NCBI RefSeq assembly: GCF_026535915.1
Contig: NZ_JAFNPF010000001.1
Location: 1,550,001 to 1,614,000 of the forward strand
Length of the DNA stretch: 64,000 nucleotides
Origin: Snodgrassella sp945267035
GTDB taxonomy: Bacteria > Pseudomonadota > Gammaproteobacteria > Burkholderiales > Neisseriaceae
Direction: 5' to 3'
In this document: in pieces, positions 27,393 to 36,690 of the stretch
Position numbering within the stretch: the first letter of the stretch is position 1
Layout: each line of letters opens with the position of its first letter
Made by a program: the position numbers and the translations under genes
Notes under the pieces: generated by a model
What the model was told of the DNA's origin: nothing
The model's input: only the letters and a program-made list of their open reading frames with translations
Databases searched by the model: none

Positions 27393-28658
27393 ATGAATAA
27401 CACATCACATCAAGAAGCAGCGGAAAAGGAAAAAAAGGGTTTATCACCCTCTGAACCCACCAACCAGTCACATACACAAAAACATGAGCCAAAATCATCC
27501 GACTCAACCGCATCGTCAAACCCTGGCCCCGCCCCCCAAGATGATGACCAGTCTGTGAAGAGCGATCCGGCAAAAACGCCCACTTCTGCTACATCGGCCA
27601 ACCAGTATTGGCAACCGCCAAAACGTAAATGGATTGTTACAGCACTATTGGTGATGATATTACTGCTTGGTGTGTTAATGATCCTCCGTGCCTGGCAATT
27701 ACCGCCTTTTCGTAATTCGATGGTTTCTACAGACAATGCCTACGTGCGCGGTCAAACTACCATCATTAGCCCACAAGTAACCGGCTATGTAACCAAAGTA
27801 TATGTACAAGATTTTGATGATGTGAAAGCTGGTCAGCCTCTAATTCAGATTGACGACCGCATCTACAAGCAAAAAGTTGCGGCAGCCTCAGCTGGAATTA
27901 ATTTGCAAGATAGTAATCTGGCTAATTTTGATCAGAATCGTCGTAGTAAAGAAGCCGCGCTGGTTGCCCGTGAAGCAGAAATTGCAAACGCACAGGCTCA
28001 GTTGCAAAAAGCACAGGCGGATATGACGCGCGTCAATATCTTGGTTGCCGATGGTTCACTGTCCTTACGAGAACGTGATCAGACCCGAGCTGCTTTGAAA
28101 CAGGCACAAACAGCAGTTGCTCAAGCTAAGGCACAATATCGGGTAGCGCAGGAAGATTTAAAAAGTACCCATGTGGGCAAAACTGGATTGAAAGCGAACG
28201 TAGACAATGCACGGGCCCAATTGGGACTGGCTGAAATTGATTTATCTAATACCATTGTTCGTGCCCCAGAAAACGGACGCTTAAGCGAAATCAGCGTTAA
28301 AAACGGACAATTGGTCAATGCAGGTAGCCAGCTGATGTTTCTGGTGCCCAAACGTAAATGGGTTGTGGCTAATTTTAAAGAAGCTCAAACCGCTAATATT
28401 CGTGTTGGTCAACCAGCATGGTTTACAATTGATGCCTTAAACCACGCTAAAATTAAAGGTTACGTAGAAAAAATATCGCCAGCAGCTGGGAGCGAATTTT
28501 CTGCGATCAAACCAGACACCACTACCGGTAATTTTGTCAAAGTTCCGCAACGAATTGCCGTTCGAATTCATATCGATGAACATAATGAACTTTTTGATCG
28601 CTTACGCCCAGGTATGTCGGTAGAAGTCAGCATTGACACCAGCAAGGTAAAATCATGA
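27393..28658 (+). CDS. HlyD/EmrA-type membrane fusion protein
   Basis: Periplasmic adaptor linking the DHA2 pump to the outer-membrane channel; 421 residues. ATG 27393 is chosen because AGGA lies nine bases upstream and a start at 27330 would sit deep in the pump gene. The N-terminal 78 residues are unusual: a Ser/Thr/Pro/Gln-rich hydrophilic tail on the cytoplasmic side. One transmembrane helix follows (about 80-100), then the biotinyl-lipoyl-like beta barrel (STDNAYVRGQTTIISPQVTGYV), an alpha-helical hairpin rich in Ala and Gln, and the second lipoyl half (IVRAPENGRLSEI). Confidence 0.9.
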   Translation: MNNTSHQEAAEKEKKGLSPSEPTNQSHTQKHEPKSSDSTASSNPGPAPQDDDQSVKSDPAKTPTSATSANQYWQPPKRKWIVTALLVMILLLGVLMILRAWQLPPFRNSMVSTDNAYVRGQTTIISPQVTGYVTKVYVQDFDDVKAGQPLIQIDDRIYKQKVAAASAGINLQDSNLANFDQNRRSKEAALVAREAEIANAQAQLQKAQADMTRVNILVADGSLSLRERDQTRAALKQAQTAVAQAKAQYRVAQEDLKSTHVGKTGLKANVDNARAQLGLAEIDLSNTIVRAPENGRLSEISVKNGQLVNAGSQLMFLVPKRKWVVANFKEAQTANIRVGQPAWFTIDALNHAKIKGYVEKISPAAGSEFSAIKPDTTTGNFVKVPQRIAVRIHIDEHNELFDRLRPGMSVEVSIDTSKVKS

Positions 28659-30061
28659 GCAAATCATTTTTAAAATTATTACCTTGGATTATCATGGGAT
28701 TAAATGGCTGTATTCAGAGCATTCCCGACAAACCTAGTGCAGCCAAAATCAACCCACCACCGATTTGGCATGAAAAATTTCAGCCTAGTCATCAACAACC
28801 TGAGCAACATTGGTGGAAACAACTGCATGATCCGGTACTGAATCAACTTATTGATGAAGCACTCAAACACAATACAGATATTGCCCTCGCCCAGACACGC
28901 ATCCAACAGGCATTGGCTCAAGAGCATGCTATCCGCTCGTCTCTATTACCATCACTAAATGCCAGTGGCGGAACCACTCGCCAAAAAAGTTTAAATGCAT
29001 TTGGGGTTGCAACCCTTTCACGCGTTGAGCAACCTACCTTTCAAGCAGCTTACGAACTGGATATTTTTGGTAAAAACCAGCAAAACTGGAAATCTGCACG
29101 ATTAAACCGTCTGGCGACTGAAATGGCTGCTGAAAGCACTAGAATAAGTGTGATCAGTACCACAGTTAAAGCCTATATCAGTTTGCGGGCACTTGATGAA
29201 AAATTAAAATTATTACAGCAAACATTAGAAGCTCGGCAAAAAGAGCTACAACTGGCCAACGCTAAAGCCAGAGTTGGTTATACTTCACAATTAGAATTAA
29301 ATCAGGCACAAGCAGAATATGCGGCCACCTTGCAACAAATCCCGATTATTCAATCTAGTATCGGTCAACAAGAACATTTGATCAGCATGCTTACAGGTAG
29401 CACCAGCCAAACCATACAGCGCGGATTATCCTTATCCGAACTGCATGCGCCGGCTATACCGGATATTCTGCCTTCAGAGCTGATGAAAAACCGACCAGAT
29501 ATCGTGCAATCTTCTTTGCTTTTGGCCGCCAGTGATGCCAGTCTGGCAGCGGCACAGGCTCAGTTTTTTCCAACGGTAAGAATCAGTGCTGCATTTGGTC
29601 GAATTTTTTCTACCGCTCCAATCAAAGAGCCGATCAATGTCTGGAGTATTGGTGGCAGCGTATTGGCACCCATATTCGAGGGTGGTCAAATCAAAGCTAA
29701 TTTTGATCTTAATGTTGCCAAGCGTAACGAAGCAGTATGGAATTATCGCAAAGTTGTGCTGACGGCAATGAAAGAAGTAGAAGATCAGCTTTCAGCAGGT
29801 TATCGTCTACAAGAGCAACAAAAGGCATTACAGATGGAACGTGACGCAGTGGCCAGTGCTTTACATCATGCGCGTAATCGCTATCAAGCTGGATATTCGT
29901 CCTATATTGAAGTCTTAGACAGCCAACGTACCCTATTTAGCGTACAGAGTCAGCTTATCCAAAGCCAAGCAGATTATCTGACTTCACAGGTCTCCCTTTA
30001 TCAGGCGTTAGGCGGTGGCTGGGTGGTGCCAAATAACAAACTCAATTCCAAAATGAATTGA
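28655..30061 (+). CDS. NodT-family outer-membrane efflux lipoprotein
   Basis: TolC-like outer-membrane channel of 468 residues, the third part of the efflux system. The lipobox LNGC puts the lipidated Cys at residue 19. Two outer membrane efflux protein repeats follow, with the family segments WWKQLHDPVLNQLIDEAL, AAYELDIFGKNQQNWKSA and ELMKNRPDIVQSSLLL. Its ATG overlaps the stop of the adaptor gene (ATGA). Confidence 0.9.
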   Translation: MSKSFLKLLPWIIMGLNGCIQSIPDKPSAAKINPPPIWHEKFQPSHQQPEQHWWKQLHDPVLNQLIDEALKHNTDIALAQTRIQQALAQEHAIRSSLLPSLNASGGTTRQKSLNAFGVATLSRVEQPTFQAAYELDIFGKNQQNWKSARLNRLATEMAAESTRISVISTTVKAYISLRALDEKLKLLQQTLEARQKELQLANAKARVGYTSQLELNQAQAEYAATLQQIPIIQSSIGQQEHLISMLTGSTSQTIQRGLSLSELHAPAIPDILPSELMKNRPDIVQSSLLLAASDASLAAAQAQFFPTVRISAAFGRIFSTAPIKEPINVWSIGGSVLAPIFEGGQIKANFDLNVAKRNEAVWNYRKVVLTAMKEVEDQLSAGYRLQEQQKALQMERDAVASALHHARNRYQAGYSSYIEVLDSQRTLFSVQSQLIQSQADYLTSQVSLYQALGGGWVVPNNKLNSKMN

Positions 30062-30130
30062 TCTTTTCTCTTCAGCTCAGGTTTAATAGTGCGGCTTGAT
30101 AGGCGAAAATATCATAGCTGAGACCACCTC

Positions 30131-30174
30131 GGAGTGTATTTAGCACTATGCTAAAATACACTCCTTTTGGTTTT
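30131..30174 (+). terminator. Terminator of the efflux operon
   Basis: GGAGTGTATTTAGCA (30131-30145) pairs with TGCTAAAATACACTCC (30149-30164) with one bulged base, followed by TTTTGGTTTTG. It overlaps a TTG that would otherwise extend rnfB. Confidence 0.8.
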
Positions 30175-30194
30175 GTTTGGCTGTAAATTACTTC

Positions 30195-31040
30195 ATGAAT
30201 ATTGCTCCAGAACGCATTGCCGCACTTCTGCCCCAGACGCAATGCCAGCAATGTGGGTATTCAGGCTGCACCCCGTACGCGCAGGCTCTAAGTCGAGGTG
30301 AGGCTATGATTAATTTGTGCACCCCAGGCGGTCAGACCGTTATCGACGATTTGGCCAAATTACTTCATCTGCCCATACTGCAACCTGCGGATCCGCAGCG
30401 CGCAGCACAACCTAAATCTATTGCCTATATTGATGAAACTGAGTGTATTGGATGCACAGCCTGTATCCGAGCCTGTCCGGTGGATGCCATCATCGGAGCA
30501 ACCAAACAAATGCATAGCGTCATACAATCTGAATGCACCGGATGTGAATTGTGCGTCCCCCCTTGTCCAGTTGATTGTATTCATTTACAACCAGTAGAAG
30601 ATAAATGGTTACCACGTTCGCACATTCTGTCTACCGATTGTACAAATGAACGTTTTGCCGCAGCAAAACAAGCACAAATGCGTTATCAACATCGTTCCGA
30701 ACGATTAGAGCGGCTACAGCATCAAAAAAATGCTCACCTGCAAGCTAATCGAAAAAAAACTGAATCTATTTCTGCGCCCAATTCTGCTCCTACAACTTCT
30801 AATCGAAACATTAATCCTGCCGATTTAATCGCAAAAGCCATGCAACGAGCACAAACGCAGCAAGTTCATCGCAGTGTTCCCGATAATCAGCAAAACTTTC
30901 ATCATCAACAAATAGCCAAAGCGCAGCAACAAGCAGCTTATAGACGAGCTGTGCGGCAATTAAAATATGGAACAGAGCAAGAAAAAGCCACCGCTTTAAA
31001 TTGGCTACAAGAATATAAAAAGCAGCAACAATTAGAATAA
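30195..31040 (+). CDS. rnfB: RnfB-type ferredoxin, soluble form
   Basis: Electron-transfer protein of 281 residues. Residues 1-70 hold the four-cysteine Fe4S4 domain (CQQCGYSGC and a later Cys in NLCTPGG). Two bacterial ferredoxin clusters follow: CIGCTACIRACP and CTGCELCVPPCP. Canonical RnfB has an N-terminal membrane helix, which is missing here, and no other rnf gene is near, so this is a stand-alone relative. The last 130 residues are Gln/Ala/Arg-rich and probably helical. The start is ATG 30195, since the open TTG at 30177 falls within the upstream terminator tail. The electron acceptor is unknown. Confidence 0.85.
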   Translation: MNIAPERIAALLPQTQCQQCGYSGCTPYAQALSRGEAMINLCTPGGQTVIDDLAKLLHLPILQPADPQRAAQPKSIAYIDETECIGCTACIRACPVDAIIGATKQMHSVIQSECTGCELCVPPCPVDCIHLQPVEDKWLPRSHILSTDCTNERFAAAKQAQMRYQHRSERLERLQHQKNAHLQANRKKTESISAPNSAPTTSNRNINPADLIAKAMQRAQTQQVHRSVPDNQQNFHHQQIAKAQQQAAYRRAVRQLKYGTEQEKATALNWLQEYKKQQQLE

Positions 31041-31053
31041 AATTTTTACAAAC

Positions 31054-31082
31054 ATGACAAAATTAAACATAAATGCTAAAAT
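31054..31082 (+). promoter_or_regulatory. Promoter of the META lipoprotein gene
   Basis: ATGACA (31054-31059), 17-base spacer and TAAAAT (31077-31082), about 43 bases upstream of the ATG. Confidence 0.5.
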
Positions 31083-31125
31083 TTTTGATGTAAGAATACA
31101 TTTTATTCAAAAAGTGACCCATTAA

Positions 31126-31584
31126 ATGAAAATATTAACTTTAAGTTTTATGTGTATGCTGACAATCAGCTCTCTTCAGGGATGCGCTTTTGCAGATAAA
31201 CTGAACACCAAACATCTAAGTGGTAACTGGCAAATACGAACCTTAAATAATGAACCAACGCCCGATACCCATTCGCGTATTCGCTTTGATCATCGTACCC
31301 ATCAATATTATGCCTATTTTGGCTGTAATCATATTCATGGTAGTTATCGCGACTTTAAGCATAGATTACGATTAAGCCAGCCGTTCGGTATCACCAAGTT
31401 ATGTCAAAATATTGAAGATGAGCGTACAGGCACGGGCACTTTAACTTTTGTTAGACGTTGGCGCATCATCAATGATAGTGCTGGTGTGCGGTTGCATTTA
31501 TTGGATAAAGATAATTATGTGCGGCTCGAAGCTCGTTTGCTGAAAGAAGATGATGATCAAGCTGTAGAAAAGGTACCAGAATAA
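31126..31584 (+). CDS. META-domain (HslJ-like) lipoprotein
   Basis: A 152-residue predicted lipoprotein. The signal peptide MKILTLSFMCMLTISS ends in the lipobox LQGC with Cys20. The mature part resembles the META/HslJ fold: LSGNWQIRTLNNEP opens the domain and AYFGCNHIHGSY contains the typical GCN motif. Family members are linked to heat-shock and novobiocin resistance in Escherichia coli, without a known reaction. It is a single-gene unit ending at a bidirectional terminator shared with fumC. Confidence 0.8.
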   Translation: MKILTLSFMCMLTISSLQGCAFADKLNTKHLSGNWQIRTLNNEPTPDTHSRIRFDHRTHQYYAYFGCNHIHGSYRDFKHRLRLSQPFGITKLCQNIEDERTGTGTLTFVRRWRIINDSAGVRLHLLDKDNYVRLEARLLKEDDDQAVEKVPE

Positions 31585-31793
31585 TCTTGCTTGTGCGTTC
31601 GTGCACTCAGAGTCCTTTTCCAGCACAAATATGACCGTGCAAACAGCCTTTGCAAGTCAACTTTTCATCTTTAAAATGAGTTGAAAACCCTACTACAGTT
31701 TCAGTATAGTCCTTACTGCAAACAGCCAATTCGAAATATGACTACTCAAGCTTTTTTGGCTGAAAATAGTAAAACCCCCTTCCCTTTGCCAAA

Positions 31794-31833
31794 ACAAAAA
31801 ACCACATTTGATTTACACCAAATGTGGTTTTAA
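31794..31833. terminator. Bidirectional terminator, META lipoprotein / fumC
   Basis: ACCACATTTG (31801-31810) and CAAATGTGGT (31819-31828) with A-run on the left and T-run on the right, between convergent genes. Confidence 0.85.
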
Positions 31834-31847
31834 AAGTTAAATCTTAT

Positions 31848-33236
31848 TTATCTTGGGGCGATCATATTCTCAGGCACAACCCATTCATCGAATTGTTCTG
31901 CTGTCAAATATCCCAGCTCAATAGCAGCTTGTTTCAAACTTTGATTTTGAGCATAAGCAGTTTTAGCAATTTTTGCCGCTTTTTCATAACCGATATGACG
32001 GTTTAGCGCAGTAACCAGCATCAAAGAATGGTGCAGATTTGCATCAATTTTTTCACGAACTGGTTCAATACCCTGCGCACAGCGTAAATTAAAGCTTCTA
32101 CATGCATCAGCCAATAAGCGGATAGATTGCAGAACATCAAATACGATCACTGGCATATAAACATTCAACTCAAAATTGCCAGAAGCACCTGACATAGCAA
32201 TAGTCATATCATTACCAATCACCTGCGCAGCAACCATGGTCATTGCTTCACATTGAGTTGGATTGACTTTACCCGGCATAATACTAGAACCTGGTTCATT
32301 AGCCGGAATAGTGATTTCACCAATACCACAACGCGGACCACTGGCCAACCAGCGAATGTCATTGGCAATTTTGTTCAGGCTTACCGCCAAAGTACGTAAG
32401 CTGCCAGAAGCAAACACCACAGCATCACGACCAGCCAAAGCCTCAAATTTGTTTGGAGCAGTGACAAATGGTAAACCAGTCAACTCAGCTAGTTTAGCAG
32501 CTGATTTCTCCGCAAATTCAGGATGACAGTTCAAGCCAGTACCGACAGCAGTTCCGCCCAGAGGCAGTTCATACAACCATTGCAATGCTTGATCCAGACG
32601 AGCCAAACCATGATCAAGCTGGCTAACATAACCACTAAATTCTTGACCAAGGGTTAACGGTGTTGCATCCTGTAAGTGAGTACGACCAATTTTCACGATA
32701 CCTTTGAATTCTTCAGCTTTTGCAGCCAAAGAATCACGCAATGCTTTAACATTTGGAATCAAATGTTGTTTAATTTGCATCGCGGTAGCGACGTGAATAG
32801 CAGACGGAAAGCAGTCATTGGTAGATTGACCGTGATTTACATGGTCGTTAGGATGGACAGGTGCATAAGTGCCACGAGGTTTACCAGCTATTTCATTAGC
32901 GACATTAGCTAACACCTCGTTCATATTCATATTACTTTGCGTACCTGAACCGGTTTGCCACACTACTAAAGGAAACTGATCAGCCAACTCACCTTTCAAG
33001 ACGCGCTCTGCGGCCTGAACAATCAGATCAGCACATTCCCCACTAATGCGATCTAATTGTTTATTGGTCAAAGCTGCGGCTTTTTTTACCATCGCCAAAG
33101 CCTGTATCATGGCCGGAGGCAAAATTTCACCACCAATATCAAAATTCTGCAAACTGCGCTGAGTTTGTGCTCCCCAGTAAACATTTTCAGATACTGCAAT
33201 TTCACCCATGCTGTCATGTTCAATACGTGTACTCAT
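31848..33236 (-). CDS. fumC: Fumarate hydratase class II
   Basis: Interconverts fumarate and malate in the TCA cycle; iron-free, oxygen-stable type with 462 residues. The superfamily signature GSSIMPGKVNP carries the mobile catalytic serine loop, and SGTQSNMNMNEV, the HPNDHVN substrate segment and GRTHLQDATP are present. The start is ATG 33236, with AAGGAG seven bases upstream; the frame is open seven residues further but without a site. It is a single-gene unit. Confidence 0.96.
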   Translation of the reverse strand: MSTRIEHDSMGEIAVSENVYWGAQTQRSLQNFDIGGEILPPAMIQALAMVKKAAALTNKQLDRISGECADLIVQAAERVLKGELADQFPLVVWQTGSGTQSNMNMNEVLANVANEIAGKPRGTYAPVHPNDHVNHGQSTNDCFPSAIHVATAMQIKQHLIPNVKALRDSLAAKAEEFKGIVKIGRTHLQDATPLTLGQEFSGYVSQLDHGLARLDQALQWLYELPLGGTAVGTGLNCHPEFAEKSAAKLAELTGLPFVTAPNKFEALAGRDAVVFASGSLRTLAVSLNKIANDIRWLASGPRCGIGEITIPANEPGSSIMPGKVNPTQCEAMTMVAAQVIGNDMTIAMSGASGNFELNVYMPVIVFDVLQSIRLLADACRSFNLRCAQGIEPVREKIDANLHHSLMLVTALNRHIGYEKAAKIAKTAYAQNQSLKQAAIELGYLTAEQFDEWVVPENMIAPR

Positions 33237-33767
33237 AACGTCTCCTTGATTGCGCATTCATCATCACTGGTTAAAAAGTAATAATTTATGCATTGGCCAA
33301 TTACAAATCACAACAAAATTCAACTGGATTGTATCTAAATTTCAGCTTATTAATAATGGCTGTTGTGCAGCAGTTCAACCTAATCAACATCAGGACAAAT
33401 AATGCCTCATTTAAACACAGGATTTGATTATTATTTTTAAAACAATAATTCTAAAATCCTTACAGCATTAAAAACTATTTACCTAACTTTCCATAGCAAA
33501 ACATGAGCAAAACTAAACTACATTAAACATCAGGAAATGATTAGATCAATTAAGGTTATATGCCTTATAACCAGTTTAATTAATCATATTATCACCTAAA
33601 AATTAGTGGAAAAACTTGAGAAGCCTCAATTTTTTATTAATCAATATTAAAAATAATACAAACTTATCAATATAATTTAACCTGATATCACAATTAATTT
33701 ATTATTTTATTGGCTAAGTTTATGGCTCAATATAGAGATAAAAATCGATTTCATCCCAAAATCTATC
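33237..33767. other. Intergenic region between sbmA and fumC
   Basis: About 530 AT-rich bases. It must hold the fumC promoter and the end of the sbmA transcript. I found no clear hairpin and no gene. Confidence 0.4.
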
Positions 33768-34973
33768 CTAATGATGGCCATTCAGATTTAGAATCGATTC
33801 AAATTCTTTCAAGCGTTTATGAATTGATAATAACTCGATAATGGTTTTCCAGGAATTAATCAGATACTGTAACGACGAACGGACATTATCAAACACATTC
33901 AGAATTTGATTAACCAGTCCTAAAGTCATAATTCCAGCAGCAATAGATGGCACCAACATCAATAAACCAAACAAATTATCTAATTGCAGATACCAAGTAC
34001 TGATTAAATTAAAATAAGCATAATGGAAATATAGGCGGAAATAATTGTTTTTAACCTGCTTAAATAACTCCTGCAAGGTCATAGGTTCACCTCGATCATT
34101 ATGGTCTTCACCATAAACCAATTCCTTGCGATAAGCTGCTTCCACTTTCTGATTATTGAATTGCAAACCTGGTAATTTAATTCCGATTAACATTAGAAGC
34201 AAAGTTCCGAATAATGACCAGCCGATCGCTGCCCAAACCAAAGAATATTTGATTTCCCCAATAAGCGGTAATACCGGAACATGCTTAGACAGCTCAAATA
34301 AGATAGGTAAAAAGGCAATCAGGACCATCACCGCGCGGACTAGTTTCACACAAAGCGTTTCCACCGTATCAGCAAAACGCATGGTGTCTTCCTGAACTCG
34401 TTGAGATGCACCTTCAACATTACGCAATTTAGGCCAATTTTCAATATAATAATCATTCATAGCCATACGCCAGCGGAATACATAGTGGCTGACAAAGAAA
34501 GAATTCAGCATAAAAATCGTCACCGCTACCATCGCAATATACATGAAAGTCAGCATATTTTGATAAATACTATTTATCGAACCACCTTTATCCAGCATAT
34601 CTTGAATCAGATCCCAAAATGGACCAAACCAAGCATTAATCGTGACATTGACCTGTACATCAAACCAGATGTTAAACAATATCAGAGCTGATCCCCATAT
34701 AGACCAACGTTGCCATGGATGACGATCAACCACATACCAAAAAGTCGCAAACAATCCAGTTGAAATCATAAACCAAACATAAAACCACAGAAAAGCCGGC
34801 GACCAAAAGCGCGATAAGCCGATAGTTAGGGGTTGTGAGGCATAGTCTGTTGGCCAACCAAACCATTCGCCTGCTGATTTACCGCCGGCATACCAGAGCA
34901 CAATATTTAGCGCAATCCATAACACCACAGACAAAAAAAACCAACGAGGTTTAGGGAAGAAAGATTGAAACAT
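33768..34973 (-). CDS. sbmA: SbmA/BacA-family peptide transporter
   Basis: An inner-membrane protein of 401 residues with about seven to eight hydrophobic segments, matching SbmA/BacA in length and motifs: RFWSPAFLWFYVWFMISTG near the N-terminus and ENWPKLRNVEGASQRVQEDTMRFAD in the cytoplasmic loop, a strongly conserved family segment. These proteins import proline-rich antimicrobial peptides, bleomycin and microcins using the proton gradient, and BacA is needed for chronic infection or symbiosis in rhizobia and Brucella. CAGGAT precedes the start. Confidence 0.92.
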   Translation of the reverse strand: MFQSFFPKPRWFFLSVVLWIALNIVLWYAGGKSAGEWFGWPTDYASQPLTIGLSRFWSPAFLWFYVWFMISTGLFATFWYVVDRHPWQRWSIWGSALILFNIWFDVQVNVTINAWFGPFWDLIQDMLDKGGSINSIYQNMLTFMYIAMVAVTIFMLNSFFVSHYVFRWRMAMNDYYIENWPKLRNVEGASQRVQEDTMRFADTVETLCVKLVRAVMVLIAFLPILFELSKHVPVLPLIGEIKYSLVWAAIGWSLFGTLLLMLIGIKLPGLQFNNQKVEAAYRKELVYGEDHNDRGEPMTLQELFKQVKNNYFRLYFHYAYFNLISTWYLQLDNLFGLLMLVPSIAAGIMTLGLVNQILNVFDNVRSSLQYLINSWKTIIELLSIHKRLKEFESILNLNGHH

Positions 34974-35154
34974 GAGTAATCCTGTAATAGTCCTGTGACA
35001 GACAAAGGGTTTATGATAATAAGAGTGATGAAAAAAGTTGATAATTTGAACTGAGACAGCTATGCGAATGACATAGTCATTTATTATACATAAAAATTTT
35101 TTTACTGAATTAAATTTATCTCAGAGTACTTCAATGTTCAAGCAAAATATTATT

Positions 35155-35856
35155 TTACAGACAATTAGTTTGTACCCATTGCTCGATTATCCGAGTTAAT
35201 TTTTGCGGCTGCTCCAAAGGGATCATATGTCCACTATTTGCTACCATCACTAACTGGGCTTGAGGAATATGCTGTTGCAGTTCTTTTTGTTCATCTGGGG
35301 ATCTCATCTGATCCTCTTCGGCAGCTATAATTAATGTAGGACAAGCAATTTTCTCGGCAACTGGTGTAGACCGATCCAGTAAAGACTGACGCTGTAGCAC
35401 TTCAAATCCTAGCCGCTGACTCATTTCTCTGATATGTGCAATCAAAACTTCATTGTGATTATTATCAGGACGCAAAGTTTTAATAATCGCTCCACGACCA
35501 ATACCACGAAAATGCAAATGACGCTGTACTTCCAGCGTTTCTAGCTTTGCCTGACGTTGTGCTGGAGTATCTTCTCGCAATGATGTAGCAATTAAAACCA
35601 GCCCAGCTACCCGATCCGGATATCGAGCGGCTAAAGAGCGGGCAACATAACCACCCAAAGAAAAACCTATTAAAATAGCTTTTTCCGGCATACTCATAGC
35701 AATGTGATCCGCCATCGCAGCAATTGTCTCACCCTGTGTTAATGACCGGCACTCTACCGACTGCTGCTCCGGCAAATTAGCGACCACGTCATCCCACAGC
35801 GTCTCATCAAGCATAAACCCAGAAAGACACACCCATGGTAAGCACTGAGCTGGCAT
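35155..35856 (-). CDS. Alpha/beta hydrolase
   Basis: A 233-residue cytoplasmic alpha/beta hydrolase. The nucleophile elbow is GFSLGGYVA, an acidic residue is offered by AAEEDQMRSP and the catalytic His by NSGHMIPLEQP. The ATG at 35856 has GGAG six bases upstream; the TTG at 35868 overlaps that site and is rejected. The general shape resembles BioH-like and ester-hydrolysing families, but nothing fixes the substrate, and it has no operon partner. Confidence 0.82.
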   Translation of the reverse strand: MPAQCLPWVCLSGFMLDETLWDDVVANLPEQQSVECRSLTQGETIAAMADHIAMSMPEKAILIGFSLGGYVARSLAARYPDRVAGLVLIATSLREDTPAQRQAKLETLEVQRHLHFRGIGRGAIIKTLRPDNNHNEVLIAHIREMSQRLGFEVLQRQSLLDRSTPVAEKIACPTLIIAAEEDQMRSPDEQKELQQHIPQAQLVMVANSGHMIPLEQPQKLTRIIEQWVQTNCL

Positions 35857-36159
35857 AAAAAACTCCAATAATCAATCTCTAGGTAAATATTATAACACCT
35901 TAGCATATAACAGAGGATATCAGGTGCCTCATCAACTTGTTAACAGCGAGCATAACCAAACTAAATAACATGATCAATTAATCAGGAGGTGAAAGTTTGT
36001 CTGCAATAGTCATCCATACCGGATTAAAACTTACACATTTAAGCATCATAGAATCGGGCTTCGAGATAATAACTTGATGTAGCAACAACAATATTGACTA
36101 AATTAAACCTTTATCACAAAATAACTTGCAATTGCTAACATATTTCTTAAGGAGATGAT
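35857..36159. other. Divergent region, hydrolase / PEBP gene
   Basis: About 300 bases holding both promoters. It also contains a strong ribosome binding site-like AGGAGGT (35984-35990) seven bases before a TTG that opens a 26-codon ORF (35997-36077). I judge that ORF doubtful. Confidence 0.35.
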
Positions 36160-36645
36160 ATGTCACAGAAATTTATTCTAACCAGCCCAGAATTCAAGGA
36201 AGGCGATAGAGTTGACAGTTCCTATCAAAGTGATCAGGACAACCAATCACCTGCTTTGATCTGGGAAAATGCACCAACTGAAACCAAAAGTTTTGCGATC
36301 GCTTGTCACGACCCCGATGCCCCAACTGGAGGTGCAGGTTGGTGGCACTGGATGGCAATCAATATTCTACCTACTATAACCGAACTAAAACGTGATGCTG
36401 GTAGAAGAGATGGTCAAAATATGCCTACAGGTACCAGACAACTACGTAATGACACCGGAACCTTGGGCTATTCAGGCTTTTATCCACCTGTTGGCGATCC
36501 ACCGCATCGATATATCTTTACTCTATATGCCCTTAATACCGACAAAATCGAGGTACCTGCAGATGCCACCACCAGTTTAACTGGCTTTATGGTTAATGCC
36601 CATACCATCGCCAAAACCTCCTTGACTGTTTATTACGGTCGCTGA
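36160..36645 (+). CDS. PEBP-family protein (YbhB/YbcL-like)
   Basis: A 161-residue cytoplasmic protein of the phosphatidylethanolamine-binding/Raf kinase inhibitor-like family. The ligand-pocket signature is DPDAPTGGAGWWHWM and the second conserved block is YSGFYPPVGDPPHRYIFTLYAL. Bacterial members have no firmly known function. AAGGAG sits six bases before the ATG. The gene ends at a terminator shared with the convergent rbfA. Confidence 0.9.
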   Translation: MSQKFILTSPEFKEGDRVDSSYQSDQDNQSPALIWENAPTETKSFAIACHDPDAPTGGAGWWHWMAINILPTITELKRDAGRRDGQNMPTGTRQLRNDTGTLGYSGFYPPVGDPPHRYIFTLYALNTDKIEVPADATTSLTGFMVNAHTIAKTSLTVYYGR

Positions 36646-36654
36646 TGACTTAAA

Positions 36655-36690
36655 CAAAAAAAGGTTAGCTAACTGAGCTAACCTTTTTTC
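36655..36690. terminator. Bidirectional terminator, PEBP gene / rbfA operon
   Basis: AAGGTTAGCT (36661-36670) pairs with AGCTAACCTT (36676-36685), with A-run and T-run on either side. It ends the rimP-nusA-infB-rbfA transcript on the minus strand. Confidence 0.88.

Noticed and set aside
35997..36077. 26-codon TTG-started ORF behind a good AGGAGGT site
   Set aside because: Too short, non-ATG start and no recognisable feature; a purine-rich match in an intergenic region can be chance.
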